Source of the DNA: Ruegeria sp. A3M17
GTDB lineage: Bacteria; Pseudomonadota; Alphaproteobacteria; Rhodobacterales; Rhodobacteraceae
Length of the DNA: 64,000 bases
Assembly: GCF_003318255.1 (NCBI RefSeq)
Contig: NZ_QOCF01000025.1
Coordinates: 113,643 to 177,642, forward strand
Direction of reading: 5' to 3'
In this document: positions 52,979-60,945 of the stretch, in pieces
Layout of the letters: every line of letters begins with the position of its first letter
How positions within the stretch are numbered: the stretch's first letter is position 1
Notes under the pieces: generated by a model
What the model was told of the DNA's origin: nothing
Database searches by the model: none
Seen by the model: only the letters and a program-made list of their open reading frames with translations
Made by a program: the position numbers and the translations under genes

Positions 52979-53764
52979 TCAGTTCTGTAGAAATTCGCGC
53001 AATGTGACTCTGCCATCAAAATCCGCGTCAAACTCGGCCATGACCATCCGCAACTCATGCGCGGGGATACAAGCTTTGGCGATTCCTTCGATCTTATCGC
53101 TTTCAACCATGGTCAGGCATTCGGCCGACAGCGGCTCATCCATTTCCGGATCGGGGAACTCGATGAGATCCCGCACTTCCATGGCCACAAATTCATCCGG
53201 GGACACCACACCATTTTCGTCGGCATCATATTCAAGAAACTCCACCGCTCGCTCGGCAAGATAGAAGATTTCGAATTCAGAATATTCGACATGACCGTCA
53301 GCATTGGAATCCGCTCGGTCGATCTCCTCAGCTGCAATAGCCTCTGATGTGCAGGATTCTTTTGCCGCATCACAATCATCCCCGACGATGTGGCCCTCTT
53401 CTTCCGTCAGGAATTGGTACAATTCCGGTTCAGTAATCACCCCGTCCCCATCGCGATCCAACTCGGCAAAGAAAATCCGCGCCATCGGCGTCGCTTGTGC
53501 CGGTGTTTGGGCAGACCCCCAATAAAGACCAGCCAGTAACAAGACCGGCAGGAGATAGAGCGTGTTTGGGGCAAAACGGCTGAGCGTTCGAATGGGCATT
53601 CCATCTTCTCCAACTATGTCAGGTGACGGCCCTGCCAGCTCGCGGTCGATCACACCACGCACGAGCTCGCTCATCGACGATCCGCGCTGTTCGCTCAGAT
53701 CTGCCAATTTGGTTTTCAACTCATAAGATACGCGAATTTCCAAGGTTTCCGATTTCTTGGTCAT
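52979..53764 (-). CDS. RHH domain - transmembrane helix - four EF-hands
   Basis: This 261-residue protein joins three parts. Residues 7-43 (TLEIRVSYELKTKLADL, SSMSELVRGVIDREL) look like a ribbon-helix-helix DNA-binding domain. Residues 67-84 (NTLYLLPVLLLAGLYWGS) are a single transmembrane helix with basic residues on its N-terminal side. The rest holds EF-hand loops at 103-114 (DRDGDGVITEPE), 152-163 (DSNADGHVEYSE), 180-191 (DADENGVVSPDE) and 246-257 (DADFDGRVTLRE), with a cysteine pair between the first two. The expected topology puts the RHH part in the cytoplasm and the EF-hands in the periplasm, so it may sense calcium and act on DNA directly, by inference. ATG 53764 has GGAG 10 bases upstream; longer starts exist at 53818 and 53857. 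Confidence 0.82.
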   Translation of the reverse strand: MTKKSETLEIRVSYELKTKLADLSEQRGSSMSELVRGVIDRELAGPSPDIVGEDGMPIRTLSRFAPNTLYLLPVLLLAGLYWGSAQTPAQATPMARIFFAELDRDGDGVITEPELYQFLTEEEGHIVGDDCDAAKESCTSEAIAAEEIDRADSNADGHVEYSEFEIFYLAERAVEFLEYDADENGVVSPDEFVAMEVRDLIEFPDPEMDEPLSAECLTMVESDKIEGIAKACIPAHELRMVMAEFDADFDGRVTLREFLQN

Positions 53765-54014
53765 ATCGTGCGGTCTCCGAACATCAGTGGGCCTGTCCCT
53801 TGGAATTGGAGCAGACATACCCGAAAAATACCCCAAGCCGTGTCCGGCAAACAGCAAAAACCTGTCCGGACACCGAGTATTCCCCCGTCCGGGCAGGCAA
53901 TAGACTGCGTCAAATGTGTAAATCTCACGGAAAATTTAAGCCAAGCATCTGGCCCTGAGGGAAAGCAGTTACTAAATTGCCGGAAACCATAGAGCATTCC
54001 TTCAGGAGGCATCC

Positions 54015-54614
54015 GTGTCCAGTTCCCGTATTAATCGTCGTACCGCCTTGCTGGGTGCTGCGTCAGTCCTTGCGACGCCAACGCTGTTGCGCGCCCAAAG
54101 CTCAGATGCTTTCCCAACAACAGAAGAGGCTATCAGCACGCAATTGCCGGTGCGCCGCAATGTCTCGTCCTTCTCGCAACAGAACTGGCAGGACCATTTT
54201 GACCAGCTGGGCGCAGGGGCTTTGCTGGCTGATATCACCAGCCGCGCGGTGCACTATTGGGGGCCCGATGGCACCTACAAACTGTACCCCAGTTCGGTAC
54301 CGATGAGCGAAGAGCTGACGAAGCGCGGTTATACCAAGGTTGTGCGCAAGGCTGAAAATCCAAGCTGGACACCAACCGCGTCGATGCGCGAGCGTGATCC
54401 GCTTTTGCCAGTGCGTATGGAAGGTGGTGAACCAGGCAACCCGTTGGGCACCCGTGCAATGTATCTGGGTTGGCCAGCCTATCTTGTACACGGCACCCAC
54501 GATACGCGGAAAATCGGGCGCCAAAGCTCGTCCGGGTGCATTGGCCTATACAATCAACATGTCGAGGAATTGTTTCCTCTCGTCCAGGTCGGAACCCAGG
54601 TCCGACTGGTCTGA
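54015..54614 (+). CDS. Tat-exported L,D-transpeptidase
   Basis: The 199-residue protein has a twin-arginine signal (RINRRTALLGAASVLATPTLLRAQ, in parts NRRTALL) and an L,D-transpeptidase domain whose active site is HGTHDTRKIG (His159) and SSSGCIGLYN (Cys175). It would make 3-3 peptidoglycan links or anchor proteins to the wall. The start is GTG with CAGGAGG at 54002-54008. LdtA-type enzymes with a Tat signal are common in Rhodobacteraceae. Confidence 0.9.
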   Translation: MSSSRINRRTALLGAASVLATPTLLRAQSSDAFPTTEEAISTQLPVRRNVSSFSQQNWQDHFDQLGAGALLADITSRAVHYWGPDGTYKLYPSSVPMSEELTKRGYTKVVRKAENPSWTPTASMRERDPLLPVRMEGGEPGNPLGTRAMYLGWPAYLVHGTHDTRKIGRQSSSGCIGLYNQHVEELFPLVQVGTQVRLV

Positions 54615-54618
54615 CGAC

Positions 54619-54649
54619 AAAGCCCCGGCCATAAGGACCGGGGCTTTTT
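54619..54649. terminator. Bidirectional terminator between the L,D-transpeptidase and fasciclin genes
   Basis: AAAGCCCCGG and CCGGGGCTTT form a 10-bp stem with a 9-base loop and a TTTTT tail. Confidence 0.88.
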
Positions 54650-54666
54650 CATGAAATCAAAGTATT

Positions 54667-55152
54667 TTATTCCGGCAGGATCACAGCGTCGACAACGTGG
54701 ATCACGCCATTGCTGGTTTCAATATCGGCCTGAATGACTTCGGCACCGTTCACTTTGACGCCGTTCTTGGCATTTACGCTCAGGCGGTCGCCCTGCACGG
54801 TCAGAACTTTGGCGCGCTTACCAGCAATGTCACCAGACATGACTTTGGCGGGAACAACGTGATAGGTCAGAATTTCGACCAGTTGGTCTTTGTTCTCCGG
54901 CAACAGCAGTGTTTCCACCGTACCTTCGGGCAGTGCCGCAAAAGCTTCATCAGTCGGTGCGAACACTGTGAACGGTCCGTCACTTTTCAACGTGTCGACA
55001 AGACCCGCAGCCTGAACAGCGGCGACCAGTGTGTTGAAGGAACCGGCTGATACTGCGGTATCCACTATATCTGCAGCCTGTGCTTTTACAGGCAGTGTCA
55101 GTGCAATTGCGGCGGCGGCGCCCATAAACGTACGACGAAACATGGCTGTCAT
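54667..55152 (-). CDS. Secreted fasciclin (FAS1) domain protein
   Basis: The 161-residue protein has a signal peptide (ending VKAQA) and one FAS1 domain with its H1 and H2 boxes: [16 protein letters not shown] and [16 protein letters not shown]1 proteins take part in cell-surface adhesion. Upstream GGAGAGGAG serves either ATG 55152 or ATG 55143; the first has the better spacing. Confidence 0.93.
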   Translation of the reverse strand: MTAMFRRTFMGAAAAIALTLPVKAQAADIVDTAVSAGSFNTLVAAVQAAGLVDTLKSDGPFTVFAPTDEAFAALPEGTVETLLLPENKDQLVEILTYHVVPAKVMSGDIAGKRAKVLTVQGDRLSVNAKNGVKVNGAEVIQADIETSNGVIHVVDAVILPE

Positions 55153-55215
55153 CTCCTCTCCAGCTTGGTTATGGAAAGGGTTACGGGCGCTTAGACGCGC
55201 CGGATCACTAACTGA

Positions 55216-56067
55216 TCAATTTTCTTTGACCTGAACCCATATGCTTTGGGCGCGACCGTCCTTCAAAAATGGCAAGGATTCCACCGCATCGGGGCGATCC
55301 TGCTGTAGGTAGTAGCCGGGCCAAAGCATTGAATATGCACCAGTTTGCAGGAGTGCATGAAGCATGTACTGTTCACCCCAGCCTGGGCAATCATAGAAGA
55401 ACCGTTTGGGATATTCGTAGGGCAGAAAAACATCGTGCACATGAATGACCACACCGGGTTTGAGCGCCGGAATGATACGGCAGAACAGGTGCGCGACGTC
55501 ATTGCTCATACGGACAACGTGGCTGGAATCGATGAACAATACGTCACCGGATTCGAGTTGCTCGAACAGTGCCGGATCGACTTCTTCCAGACGTTTTTGT
55601 TCGAACTGATCCACCACATGCGCGATATCTGCCCGTGGATACGGATCGATTGCGGTGACGTTGGTCTGCAATCCGCCGTCAATAATCGCCTGCCGCGTTA
55701 CACGGGTCGAGTTGCCGCAACCCACCTCGATCACGCGTTTTGGTTTGAACCGGCGGATCATCAGATACAGCGCATCCGCGTCCGGGCTGTCGTAGTACCC
55801 ATTGTTGATACGATAACCGGTCTTGTTGCGCGCCGGGTCTTTCAGAGCTTCCAGAGAAGTAGAGTGTTCTTGGTATTCCGACACCAATTGAGTGATATCG
55901 AACCCTTCCATCCCCGGTGACAGAGCATAGGCCGGGCGGGTCAGCCCCCCTGCCCGTTCAAACGCCTCAAGGCGCGCGCGCTCGTCCCGTTCGGTCACTT
56001 TGTCGATCAGTTTCACACCAAACCGGTCAAGCGCGGCGTTCAGCCGGGGGAATTTCCTTGGTTTCAC
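55216..56067 (-). CDS. Class I SAM-dependent methyltransferase-like protein
   Basis: The 283-residue protein has the SAM-binding motif I in [18 protein letters not shown], an acidic end of strand 2 in [11 protein letters not shown] and motif [12 protein letters not shown]. The C-terminal half ([26 protein letters not shown]) is typical of macrocin-O-methyltransferase or class I enzymes acting on sugars or lipids. The substrate is unknown. A long upstream open frame exists, but GTG 56067 with GGAG 6 bases before it is the most likely start; ATG 56118 lacks a ribosome site. Confidence 0.8.
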   Translation of the reverse strand: MKPRKFPRLNAALDRFGVKLIDKVTERDERARLEAFERAGGLTRPAYALSPGMEGFDITQLVSEYQEHSTSLEALKDPARNKTGYRINNGYYDSPDADALYLMIRRFKPKRVIEVGCGNSTRVTRQAIIDGGLQTNVTAIDPYPRADIAHVVDQFEQKRLEEVDPALFEQLESGDVLFIDSSHVVRMSNDVAHLFCRIIPALKPGVVIHVHDVFLPYEYPKRFFYDCPGWGEQYMLHALLQTGAYSMLWPGYYLQQDRPDAVESLPFLKDGRAQSIWVQVKEN

Positions 56068-56206
56068 GGGGGGCTCCGGGTTTGGTGACAGTCTAGACGC
56101 CTCCTTACCTGTGCGCATGGGGGCTTCGCAAGAACCCAGCTGGCAAACACTTGGCAAAAAGACAATTTCCGTATTCACTGGTTGGAACAAAGTTGCGAGG
56201 GCCGGA

Positions 56207-57322
56207 ATGCAGCAGGAATTTACGCTGGGCATCGAAGAAGAGTATCTGCTGGTTGATCGAGACAGTCTGGAACTCGCCGAAGCGCCTGCCGCGTTAATGG
56301 AAGCCTGCCAGGCCGATTTTGAAGGACAGGTCAGCCCCGAATTCCTGCAATGCCAGATCGAGGTCGGTACGCGGCCGCATGTGACCATCAGTTCTGCGCG
56401 CGAGGATCTGAAACGCCTGCGGTCTTGTGTCTCGAAACGCGCCGCCGAGCACAACCTTGCCCCAATCGCTGTATCCTGCCACCCCTTTGCCGACTGGAAA
56501 AAGCAGCAACACACGCGCAAAGACCGATATGACGCGCTCCAACACGCGTTGGGCGGAGTGGCGCGGCGTATGCTGATCTGTGGCATGCATGTCCACATCG
56601 GGGTGGCGGATTCAGCCTTGCGCGCCGACCTGATTCCGCAGCTGTCCTACTTTCTCCCGCATCTTTTGGCCCTGTCGACGTCATCGCCCTATTGGAACGG
56701 TGAGGACACTGGTCTGTCTTCGTACAGGTTAACGGTGTTCGACAACCTGCCCCGCACCGGACTCCCGCCGATCTTTTCCGGCTGGTCCGAATATGAACGT
56801 ACTACGGGCGTTCTGGTCGAACTGGGCGTGATCGAAGACACCACGAAAATTTGGTGGGATCTGCGACCTTCGCACCAGTACCCAACACTGGAAACCCGGA
56901 TCATGGATGTGCAGCCCCGCATGGAACATGCACTTTCTCTGGCCGCAATGGTGCAGGCGTTGACGCGCATGTTGTGCCGCCTGAAAGACAGAAATCTTAG
57001 GTGGCGCCAATATGACCGGTTCCTGATCGGCGAAAACCGCTGGCGCGCGCAGCGCTATGGCGTGGGCGAAGGCATGATTGACTTCGGAGATCGCTCAATC
57101 AAACCTATGCCGGAACTCATGGGCGAACTGATGGGCTTACTCGCAGAAGATGCCGAAGCGCTTGGCACCATGACCGAGTTGGCAATGCTGCAGCAAATTG
57201 CCCAGAACGGCACCTCGGCCACTCGCCAGCGCCGGGTACATGCCGAGGCAGCGGCAAAAGGCGATGACCCTGGCAAGGCTGTCGTTCAGCACTTGATTGA
57301 CGAATTCCATCAAGACCTCTGA
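56207..57322 (+). CDS. Carboxylate-amine ligase, YbdK/GCS2 family
   Basis: The 371-residue protein matches the glutamate-cysteine ligase type 2 (YbdK) family. It has [15 protein letters not shown] at the start with the metal-binding [41 protein letters not shown] and [19 protein letters not shown]. YbdK has weak glutamate-cysteine ligase activity; its natural role is not settled. ATG 56207 has GAGG 7 bases upstream. A longer open frame reaches 56000 but overlaps the methyltransferase start region on the other strand. Confidence 0.9.
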   Translation: MQQEFTLGIEEEYLLVDRDSLELAEAPAALMEACQADFEGQVSPEFLQCQIEVGTRPHVTISSAREDLKRLRSCVSKRAAEHNLAPIAVSCHPFADWKKQQHTRKDRYDALQHALGGVARRMLICGMHVHIGVADSALRADLIPQLSYFLPHLLALSTSSPYWNGEDTGLSSYRLTVFDNLPRTGLPPIFSGWSEYERTTGVLVELGVIEDTTKIWWDLRPSHQYPTLETRIMDVQPRMEHALSLAAMVQALTRMLCRLKDRNLRWRQYDRFLIGENRWRAQRYGVGEGMIDFGDRSIKPMPELMGELMGLLAEDAEALGTMTELAMLQQIAQNGTSATRQRRVHAEAAAKGDDPGKAVVQHLIDEFHQDL

Positions 57323-57439
57323 TCCTTGACGTTTTTTCCCACACAAGAATGTGCCAGTGATTGCTGGCCGTGCAAAATTTCTGTAAGGATTGGGAAATAA
57401 ACACTCGTTCAATTCATCGGGCAGCGTGGGAGGCAATCC

Positions 57440-58582
57440 ATGGATTTCGCAACAACCGAAGAGCAGAACGCAATCTTCGACATGGCCCATGATTTCGGGC
57501 AGGAAAATATCGCCCCATATGCCCGCCAGTGGGAGGCCGACGGCACCATCCCCAAAGACCTTTGGCCGCGCATTGGTGAACTGGGTTTCGGCGGCCTTTA
57601 CGTTTCTGAGGACAGCGGCGGTTCTGGCCTGTCTCGTCTGGACGCTACGCTTGTGTTCGAGGCTTTGTCGATGGCCTGCCCCTCTGTCGCGGCCTTTCTG
57701 TCGATCCACAACATGTGCGCCAAGATGCTGGACAGCTTCGCCAGTGACGAGCTGAAATCCCGCATCATGCCCGATGTTCTAAGCTTGAACACCGTGCTCA
57801 GCTATTGCCTGACCGAGCCTGGCTCAGGTTCTGACGCAGCCGCTTTGAAAACCCGCGCGGAACGCACGAACGAAGGCTATACCCTGAACGGCACCAAGGC
57901 TTTCATCTCGGGCGGCGGATACTCGGATGCCTATGTCTGCATGGTGCGCACCGGCCAGGATGGACCCAAGGGCATTTCGACGGTCTATGTCGAGGATGGC
58001 AACCCCGGCCTTAGCTTCGGTGCACTGGAACAAAAGATGGGGTGGAAAAGCCAACCTACGGCTCAGGTACAGTTCGACGATTGCAAGATCCCCGCCGACA
58101 ACCTTGTCGGTATCGAGGGCGACGGTTTCAAATACGCAATGAAAGGGCTGGATGGCGGACGTCTGAACATCGCCTCCTGTTCATTGGGTGCCGCGCAAAC
58201 CGGGTTGAACATGACACTACAGTACATGTCCGAGCGGAAGGCTTTCGGGCAGTCCATCGACCAGTTTCAGGCCCTGCAGTTCCGTCTGGCAGATATGGAG
58301 ATCGAATTGCAGGCCGCCCGGACATTCCTGCGTCAGGCGGCGTGGAAGTTGGATCAGGGCGCGCCCGATGCAACAAAGTTCTGCGCCATGGCCAAAAAAT
58401 TCGTGACCGAAACGGGATCGAAAGTGGTGGATCAGTGCCTGCAATTGCACGGCGGCTATGGTTATCTGGCCGACTATGGCATCGAAAAACTTGTGCGCGA
58501 TCTGCGCGTGCATCAGATTTTGGAAGGCACGAACGAGATCATGAGGGTCATCGTTGCCCGCCAGATGCTCTCTCAGCGCTGA
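57440..58582 (+). CDS. Isobutyryl-CoA dehydrogenase-like acyl-CoA dehydrogenase
   Basis: The 380-residue flavoprotein has acyl-CoA dehydrogenase signatures: SYCLTEPGSGSDAAALKT, GTKAFISGGG, KMGWKSQPTAQVQFDDCKIP, and RKAFGQSIDQFQALQFRLADM followed by GGYGYLADYGIEKLVRDLRVHQILEGTNEIMR. The catalytic glutamate is in the last block. Its neighbours (HIBYL-CoA hydrolase, MmsB) identify the substrate as isobutyryl-CoA from valine, an inference from context. GGGAGG precedes the ATG. The next gene starts 7 bases after its stop. Confidence 0.92.
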   Translation: MDFATTEEQNAIFDMAHDFGQENIAPYARQWEADGTIPKDLWPRIGELGFGGLYVSEDSGGSGLSRLDATLVFEALSMACPSVAAFLSIHNMCAKMLDSFASDELKSRIMPDVLSLNTVLSYCLTEPGSGSDAAALKTRAERTNEGYTLNGTKAFISGGGYSDAYVCMVRTGQDGPKGISTVYVEDGNPGLSFGALEQKMGWKSQPTAQVQFDDCKIPADNLVGIEGDGFKYAMKGLDGGRLNIASCSLGAAQTGLNMTLQYMSERKAFGQSIDQFQALQFRLADMEIELQAARTFLRQAAWKLDQGAPDATKFCAMAKKFVTETGSKVVDQCLQLHGGYGYLADYGIEKLVRDLRVHQILEGTNEIMRVIVARQMLSQR

Positions 58583-58589
58583 GGACTTT

Positions 58590-59630
58590 ATGTCGGACAT
58601 CTATATTCGCACCGCAGGCCGCGCCGGTCGTATCACCCTGACCCGGACCAAGGCGCTGAATGCGCTCAGCTATGATATGTGCCTGGCCATCGACACCGCC
58701 TTACGCAACTGGCGTGAGGATGACGCAGTCGATCTGGTCATTCTGGATGCCGAAGGCGACAAGGCCTTTTGCGCAGGTGGGGACATCGCAGAGCTTTATG
58801 AGACCGGAACTAAGGGCGATTTTGAATACGGCCGAAAGTTCTGGCGCGATGAGTACCACTTGAATGCTCTGATCTTCGAATACCCAAAGCCAGTAGTCAG
58901 CTTTCTTCAGGGTTTCACGATGGGTGGTGGCGTGGGCATCGGGTGCCACGGCAGCCATCGCATCGTGGGTGAAACGTCGCAAATCGCCCTGCCCGAATGC
59001 TCGATCGGTTTGGTTCCGGATGTCGGCAGCACGCTGATGCTGGCACTCGCGCCCGGACGGCTAGGTGAATATCTCGGCACAACCGGTCATCGTATGGGTC
59101 CAGCAGATGCCATTCTGGCCGGTTTCGCAGATCATTACATTCCGATCCAGCAATGGTCTGATTTGATCGACATGCTTGAAGCATCCGGCGACGCCAGCAT
59201 TCTTGAAAGCCATTCCGACACGCCGCCCGAAGGTTCGTTGGTGGCAATTCAAGATGCAATTGAGGCAGATTTCGGGGGCGAAACTCTTGGAGATATACAG
59301 AACAGCCTACGCAACTCGAACATTGACGCCGCCGCTGACGCGCTGAAGTTGATCGGGCGCAATTCGCCACTCTCCATGGCCTGCACCGTTGAGATGCTGC
59401 ATCGTCTCCGCACGCCAAACCTGACCATGCGCAAGGCGTTGGAACTGGAGTATCGCTTCACCTATCGCGCGATGGAACACGGGGACTTTCTGGAAGGTAT
59501 CCGGGCGCAGATCATCGACAAGGATCGCAACCCGAGTTGGCGCCATCAGAACCAAGACGTACCGGCTGTCGCTGTTTCAAAGATGCTACAACCTTTGGGC
59601 GCAGACACGCTGACTTTTGAGGAGGATTAA
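58590..59630 (+). CDS. 3-Hydroxyisobutyryl-CoA hydrolase
   Basis: The 346-residue crotonase-fold protein is of the HIBCH type. It has RAGRITLTRTKALNALSYDM, AFCAGGDIAELYETG and FLQGFTMGGGVGIGCHGSHRIVGE, then ALPECSIGLVPDVGSTLMLA with the catalytic-type Glu and Asp. The C-terminal helical part is longer than in enoyl-CoA hydratases. It frees 3-hydroxyisobutyrate in valine breakdown, removing the toxic methacrylyl-CoA branch. ATG 58590 with AGGA 5 bases before is chosen over an open ATG at 58554 inside the previous gene. mmsB follows by 3 bases. Confidence 0.92.
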   Translation: MSDIYIRTAGRAGRITLTRTKALNALSYDMCLAIDTALRNWREDDAVDLVILDAEGDKAFCAGGDIAELYETGTKGDFEYGRKFWRDEYHLNALIFEYPKPVVSFLQGFTMGGGVGIGCHGSHRIVGETSQIALPECSIGLVPDVGSTLMLALAPGRLGEYLGTTGHRMGPADAILAGFADHYIPIQQWSDLIDMLEASGDASILESHSDTPPEGSLVAIQDAIEADFGGETLGDIQNSLRNSNIDAAADALKLIGRNSPLSMACTVEMLHRLRTPNLTMRKALELEYRFTYRAMEHGDFLEGIRAQIIDKDRNPSWRHQNQDVPAVAVSKMLQPLGADTLTFEED

Positions 59631-59633
59631 GGA

Positions 59634-60506
59634 ATGAAAATCGGGTTTATCGGTCTGGGCAACATGGGCAATCCGATGGCGGCCAATCTTGCCCAAGCAG
59701 GGCATGATGTCAGCGGCTTTGACATGGCGGATGTCACTGTACCGGGTGTCACTATGGCCAGCTCCGGCCCTGAGGCCGCGACCGGTGCCGACATCGTCGT
59801 GACCATGCTGCCGAACGGACAAATCCTGCGGGCGGTGGCAAATGAGATCCTTCCCGCCATGAGACCCGGAGCGGTCTGGATCGACTGTTCAACGGTCGAT
59901 GTCGACAGCGCCCGCGCCGTCGCTGAACAGGCCAAGGAAGCGGACGTCCTCGCAGTCGACGCCCCGGTGTCGGGTGGCATCGGCGGTGCGGCAGCGGGTA
60001 CGCTGACTTTCATGGCAGGCGGTAGCGACGCGGCGTTTGAAAAAGCATCCCCGTTGTTCGACATCATGGGTCAGAAAGCCGTGCATTGCGGCGAATCCGG
60101 TGTCGGTCAGGCCGCGAAGATCTGCAACAACATGATTCTGGGCGTGACCATGATTGCAACCTGCGAAGCCTTTGCGCTGGCCGACAAGCTTGGGCTGGAC
60201 CGGCAAAAGATGTTCGATGTGGTCAGCACGTCCTCGGGCTATAGCTGGACGATGAACGCCTACTGCCCCGCCCAGGGCGTTGGACCTGCCAGTCCGGCGG
60301 ACAACGACTATCAACCCGGCTTTGCGGCCGAATTGATGTTGAAGGACCTGCGGCTCAGCCAACAGGCGGCTGCAAGCTCGGACGCAGACACGCCCATGGG
60401 ACAGATTGCAACAGCGCTTTATGAGAAATTCGTCGAATCCGAAGACGGGCTGGGCAAGGATTTTTCCGCCATGCTGCCACGGTTTGAAAAGCGTAGCAGG
60501 GGCTAG
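59634..60506 (+). CDS. mmsB: 3-Hydroxyisobutyrate dehydrogenase
   Basis: The 290-residue NAD enzyme oxidises 3-hydroxyisobutyrate to methylmalonate semialdehyde, the MmsA substrate. It has the Rossmann start KIGFIGLGNMGNPMAANLAQAGH, the substrate motif DAPVSGGIGGAAAGTLTFMAGG and the catalytic lysine in GVGQAAKICNNMILG. GAGGA 8 bases before ATG and a 3-base gap to the hydrolase show one transcript. Confidence 0.96.
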   Translation: MKIGFIGLGNMGNPMAANLAQAGHDVSGFDMADVTVPGVTMASSGPEAATGADIVVTMLPNGQILRAVANEILPAMRPGAVWIDCSTVDVDSARAVAEQAKEADVLAVDAPVSGGIGGAAAGTLTFMAGGSDAAFEKASPLFDIMGQKAVHCGESGVGQAAKICNNMILGVTMIATCEAFALADKLGLDRQKMFDVVSTSSGYSWTMNAYCPAQGVGPASPADNDYQPGFAAELMLKDLRLSQQAAASSDADTPMGQIATALYEKFVESEDGLGKDFSAMLPRFEKRSRG

Positions 60507-60600
60507 TCACTGCAGGGTGGCAGCTTCCTGCCCATCGGGTTGACCGGCGGACAAACAGCGGCCATCTGTTTCCTAACCGCGCTTTAACGCGAAAGGAAAC

Positions 60601-60936
60601 ATGATGTCGCGAATTCTGTCTGTCACTTTGACCATTGTCGCGCTTTCATTGAGTCCGGCTACAGCAATGGCTGGGAACGGGAAGAGTAAGGCGGGTCATT
60701 GCCCGCCAGGCCTAGCAAAAAAAACAGTGCCCTGTGTTCCGCCGGGTCAGGTAAAAAACCTTTACAAAAAGGGCGACTTTATCACGCGCGACTACCGCTG
60801 GATCAATGATCCCTACCGCTATGGTCTGAATCGCGGCGGATCCTACATTCGCGCGGGCGACTACGTTTATCGTGTCGACCCCGAAACGCAAAAGGTATTG
60901 AATCTGTTTGGCGCAGTGACCGATATTCTTTACTGA
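60601..60936 (+). CDS. Small secreted protein, RcnB-like
   Basis: The 111-residue protein has a signal peptide (about residues 1-25, ending AMA). The mature part has a cysteine pair in HCPPGLAKKTVPCVPPGQ and an aromatic C-terminus (ITRDYRWINDPYRYGL, YIRAGDYVYRVDPETQKVL). The PPG-x-AKK start followed by a short barrel is seen in RcnB-type and related periplasmic proteins. Function is unknown here. AAAGGA is close to two adjacent ATGs at 60601 and 60604. Confidence 0.72.
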   Translation: MMSRILSVTLTIVALSLSPATAMAGNGKSKAGHCPPGLAKKTVPCVPPGQVKNLYKKGDFITRDYRWINDPYRYGLNRGGSYIRAGDYVYRVDPETQKVLNLFGAVTDILY

Positions 60937-60945
60937 AGATCGGTC

